Assembly: GCF_017876115.1 (NCBI RefSeq)
Contig: NZ_JAGINO010000010.1
Span: 124,001 to 188,000 of the forward strand
Length of the DNA: 64,000 nucleotides
Direction: 5' to 3'
DNA from: Azospirillum picis
GTDB taxonomy: Bacteria > Pseudomonadota > Alphaproteobacteria > Azospirillales > Azospirillaceae
Each line of letters opens with the position of its first letter. Position 1 is the first letter of the stretch. The position numbers were made by a program, and so were the translations under genes. The notes under the pieces were generated by a model, which made no database searches, was not told the DNA's origin, and saw nothing but the letters and a program-made list of their open reading frames with translations. This document shows positions 62,074 through 64,000 of this stretch, one piece after another.

Positions 62074-63939
62074 TCAGGCGATTGCGTTGAAATCGTCCAG
62101 CAGGGTGGCGATCCGGCCGCTGTCGCTCTGGTCCATGATGACGCGCGCCCGGCGGCTGGCCTCCATCAGGTCCATGGAGCGGATGCGCTTCTTCACCGCC
62201 GGGACCGCCGGCGGCGCCATCGACAGCTCCCGCACGCCCAGCCCCAGCAGCAGCGCCGAGTAGCGCGGATCCCCGGCGATCTCGCCGCAGACCGACACGC
62301 TGATGCGGGCGCGCAGCGCCGCCTCGATGGTGAACTGGATCAGGCGCAGAACCGCCGGGTGCAGCGGGTCGTAGAGGGTGGCGACCTGCTCGTCGGCGCG
62401 GTCGATGGCCAGCGTGTACTGGGTCAGGTCGTTGGTGCCGATGGCGAAGAAGTCGGCGGCATAGGCCAGCGCGTCGGCCGACAGCGCGGCCCCCGGCACC
62501 TCGACCATCACGCCCACCGGCGGCAGCGGGTCGGCGATGGTGACGCCGCGGCGCCGCAGGCGGCGGGCGACGGTGCCCATCATCTCGCGCACCTTCTGCA
62601 CTTCGGCGACCGAGGCGATCATCGGCAGCAGGATGCGCAGAGGCCCGTGGGCGCCGGCGCGCAGCATGGCGGCGAGCTGGGTTTCCAGCAGCTTCGGCTC
62701 GCGCAGGCCGAGCCGGATGGCGCGCAGCCCGAGGGCCGGGTTGGACGGCTCGCCGTAGCGGCCGGCCATCCAGCCGGCCAGCTTCTCTCCGCCCAGGTCC
62801 ATGGTCCGGGCGGTGACGGTGCGCCCGCCCATGCCGTCGATCATGGTGCGCAGCACGGCGTACTGCTCGTCCTCGTCGGGAAGCTGGTCGCGGTTCATGA
62901 ACATGAACTCGGTCCGCAGCAGGCCGATGCCCTGGGCGCCGTTCTCCAGCGCGTGCTCCAGGTCGCGCGGCAGCTCCAGGTTGGCCATCAGCGTCACGGC
63001 TGTGCCGTCGCGGGTGACGGCGGGCAGCTTGCGCAGGCTCTTCAGTCCCTGCCGCTCGCGTTCGCGCGCGGCGCGGCGGGCGGTGTAGTCGGCCAGCACC
63101 TCGGCCGGCGGGTCGATCAGGACGCGGCCCTGCAGGCCGTCGACGATCACCGTCACGCCGTTGCGCACGCCGGCCAGCAGGCCGGGGGCGCCGAGGACCG
63201 CCGGCAGGCCGAGCGACCGGGCGAGGATGGCGGTGTGCCCCTCCGCACCGCCGAGCACGGCGGCGAAACCGCCGATGATCGAGGGATCGAGCAGCGCGGT
63301 GTCGGCGGGGGTCAGCTCCTCCGCCAGGATGATGCTGCCGGGTGGCAGCGTGCTGAAGGCCCGGTATTCCTGCTTCATCAGGTTGCGGGTCAGCCGCCGC
63401 CCGACCTCGCGGATGTCGTCGATGCGGCCGGCGAGATAGGCGTCGTCCATCCCGGCGAAGGTGGCGGCGATGGCGGCGATCTCCGCCTGGATGGCGGCCT
63501 CGGCGTTGACGCGGTCCTTCTTGATGCGCTGCTCGACCCCTCGGGTGAGGCGAGAGTTGGTGACCATAGACAGATGGGCGTCGAGCAGGAAGCCGATCTC
63601 CTCCGACGCCGAATCGGGCAGGACCAGCGCCTTGCCCTTCAGCTTCTTGATCTGGCGCCGCGCCTTGGCGGCGGCCTCGTTGAAGCGGGCGACCTCGGTC
63701 TCGACGGCGCCGGGATCGATGGCGTATTCCGGGATGGCGACGGCACCGCTCTCCACCACATGGGCCGGGCCGATGGCGATGCCGGGCGACACCCCCAGCC
63801 CGCGCAGGCTCCGCGGCGCGCCACCGGCCTCGCTGCCGGAACCGGAAGCCGGCCCCGTCATCGGCCCTGGCATCGGTTGGGCGGCCGGCTTCGGTCCCGG
63901 CACAGGGTCGGGAGCGGTGGGGGGAATCTCACTCTTCAT
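62074..63939 (-). CDS. ptsI: PTS enzyme I (phosphoenolpyruvate-protein phosphotransferase)
   Basis: Enzyme I of 621 residues that takes phosphate from PEP and passes it to HPr. The phospho-His is H235 in GGAEGHTAILARSLGLPAV. The PEP-binding barrel includes LLRTEFMFMNRDQLP, GLRAIRLGL, VPGAALSADALAYAADFFAIGTNDLTQYTLAIDR and the catalytic Cys in SVCGEIAGD. There is no N-terminal GAF domain, so this is the PtsI rather than PtsP form, with a 40-residue Pro/Gly extension. It overlaps the HPr gene at its start. No sugar permease or IIA gene is visible here; a regulatory (nitrogen or carbon) role is likely. Confidence 0.94.
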   Translation of the reverse strand: MKSEIPPTAPDPVPGPKPAAQPMPGPMTGPASGSGSEAGGAPRSLRGLGVSPGIAIGPAHVVESGAVAIPEYAIDPGAVETEVARFNEAAAKARRQIKKLKGKALVLPDSASEEIGFLLDAHLSMVTNSRLTRGVEQRIKKDRVNAEAAIQAEIAAIAATFAGMDDAYLAGRIDDIREVGRRLTRNLMKQEYRAFSTLPPGSIILAEELTPADTALLDPSIIGGFAAVLGGAEGHTAILARSLGLPAVLGAPGLLAGVRNGVTVIVDGLQGRVLIDPPAEVLADYTARRAARERERQGLKSLRKLPAVTRDGTAVTLMANLELPRDLEHALENGAQGIGLLRTEFMFMNRDQLPDEDEQYAVLRTMIDGMGGRTVTARTMDLGGEKLAGWMAGRYGEPSNPALGLRAIRLGLREPKLLETQLAAMLRAGAHGPLRILLPMIASVAEVQKVREMMGTVARRLRRRGVTIADPLPPVGVMVEVPGAALSADALAYAADFFAIGTNDLTQYTLAIDRADEQVATLYDPLHPAVLRLIQFTIEAALRARISVSVCGEIAGDPRYSALLLGLGVRELSMAPPAVPAVKKRIRSMDLMEASRRARVIMDQSDSGRIATLLDDFNAIA

Positions 63940-64000
63940 CGAACTTGCGGTTGATCAGGTCCAGCAGGGCGGCCATCGCCTCGTCGGCTTGGGCGCCGGC
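63929..64000 (-). CDS. HPr phosphocarrier protein, C-terminal end only
   Basis: The last 23 codons of a minus-strand gene run in from the right edge and read AGAQADEAMAALLDLINRKF, then DEE and stop at 63929-63931. This helix matches the C-terminus of HPr/NPr proteins, and its position just upstream of enzyme I (11-bp overlap) is the standard ptsH-ptsI order. The phospho-His region is outside the window. Confidence 0.8.
   Translation of the reverse strand, partial: AGAQADEAMAALLDLINRKFDEE

Overview
The window is GC-rich, gene-dense chromosomal DNA from an alphaproteobacterium, most likely a Rhodospirillales member close to Azospirillum. This rests on gene families and order, not on any search: MucR, the ornithine-lipid acyltransferase pair OlsB/OlsA, a polyhydroxyalkanoate-region protein, the aerobic cobaltochelatase pair CobS/CobT beside a J-domain protein and BolA, a DUF2889 protein, and the xerD / aroK-aroB and trpB-trpA-accD-folC neighbourhoods. 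There is no phage, plasmid, CRISPR array or classical IS transposase.

Layout. 1-11 kb: end of the phosphate transporter (pstB) with phoB; a SAM-hydroxide adenosyltransferase; a Bax-inhibitor-1 membrane protein; a YbbA/YbbP-type ABC exporter divergent from a TesA-type esterase and a FIST sensor protein; an aldo/keto reductase; ThpR; an atypical SDR divergent from its likely XRE regulator. 12-17 kb: a diguanylate cyclase and dnaK-dnaJ, preceded by an AT-rich, palindrome-dense regulatory region. 17-25 kb: small unknown genes, a polysaccharide-deacetylase homologue lacking catalytic residues, a D-Ala-D-Ala dipeptidase, tsaB-rimI, a TusA-like protein divergent from mucR, olsB-olsA and tRNA-Gly(CCC). 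25-30 kb: small accessory genes and a 591-residue disordered protein with five copies of a short helix motif. 30-35 kb: folC, accD, trpA and trpB, with a divergent REC-Hpt protein. 35-44 kb: a cold-shock protein, a sigma-54 response regulator, coaBC-dut, and two signalling genes (a membrane Hpt protein and a DivL-like PAS protein with a decayed ATPase domain). 44-52 kb: xerD with a 655-residue protein and a 46-residue membrane protein, divergent from aroK-aroB; CBS, DUF2889, RHH and BolA proteins. 52-56 kb: a J-domain gene, cobS and cobT. 56-64 kb: adenylate cyclase, M48 protease, SNase and cytochrome c proteins, PTS enzyme I, and the last codons of HPr at the edge.

The most unusual object lies between cobS and cobT. 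A 462-bp cassette holds one gene for a GxxExxY (PD-(D/E)xK fold) protein, bounded by 37-bp inverted repeats (34/37 identical) built from CACGGATTT units. The arms end 4 bp before the start codon and begin directly after the stop codon. It looks like a minimal mobile or selfish unit with no transposase of its own, inserted into a cobalamin operon.

Other threads: many in-frame tandem repeats with 6-, 12- or 15-bp units in signal peptides, linkers and tails; several perfect hairpins that probably terminate convergent genes; and signalling proteins lacking expected partners or catalytic residues. Starts and functions come from reading translations and motifs; no database comparison was possible.
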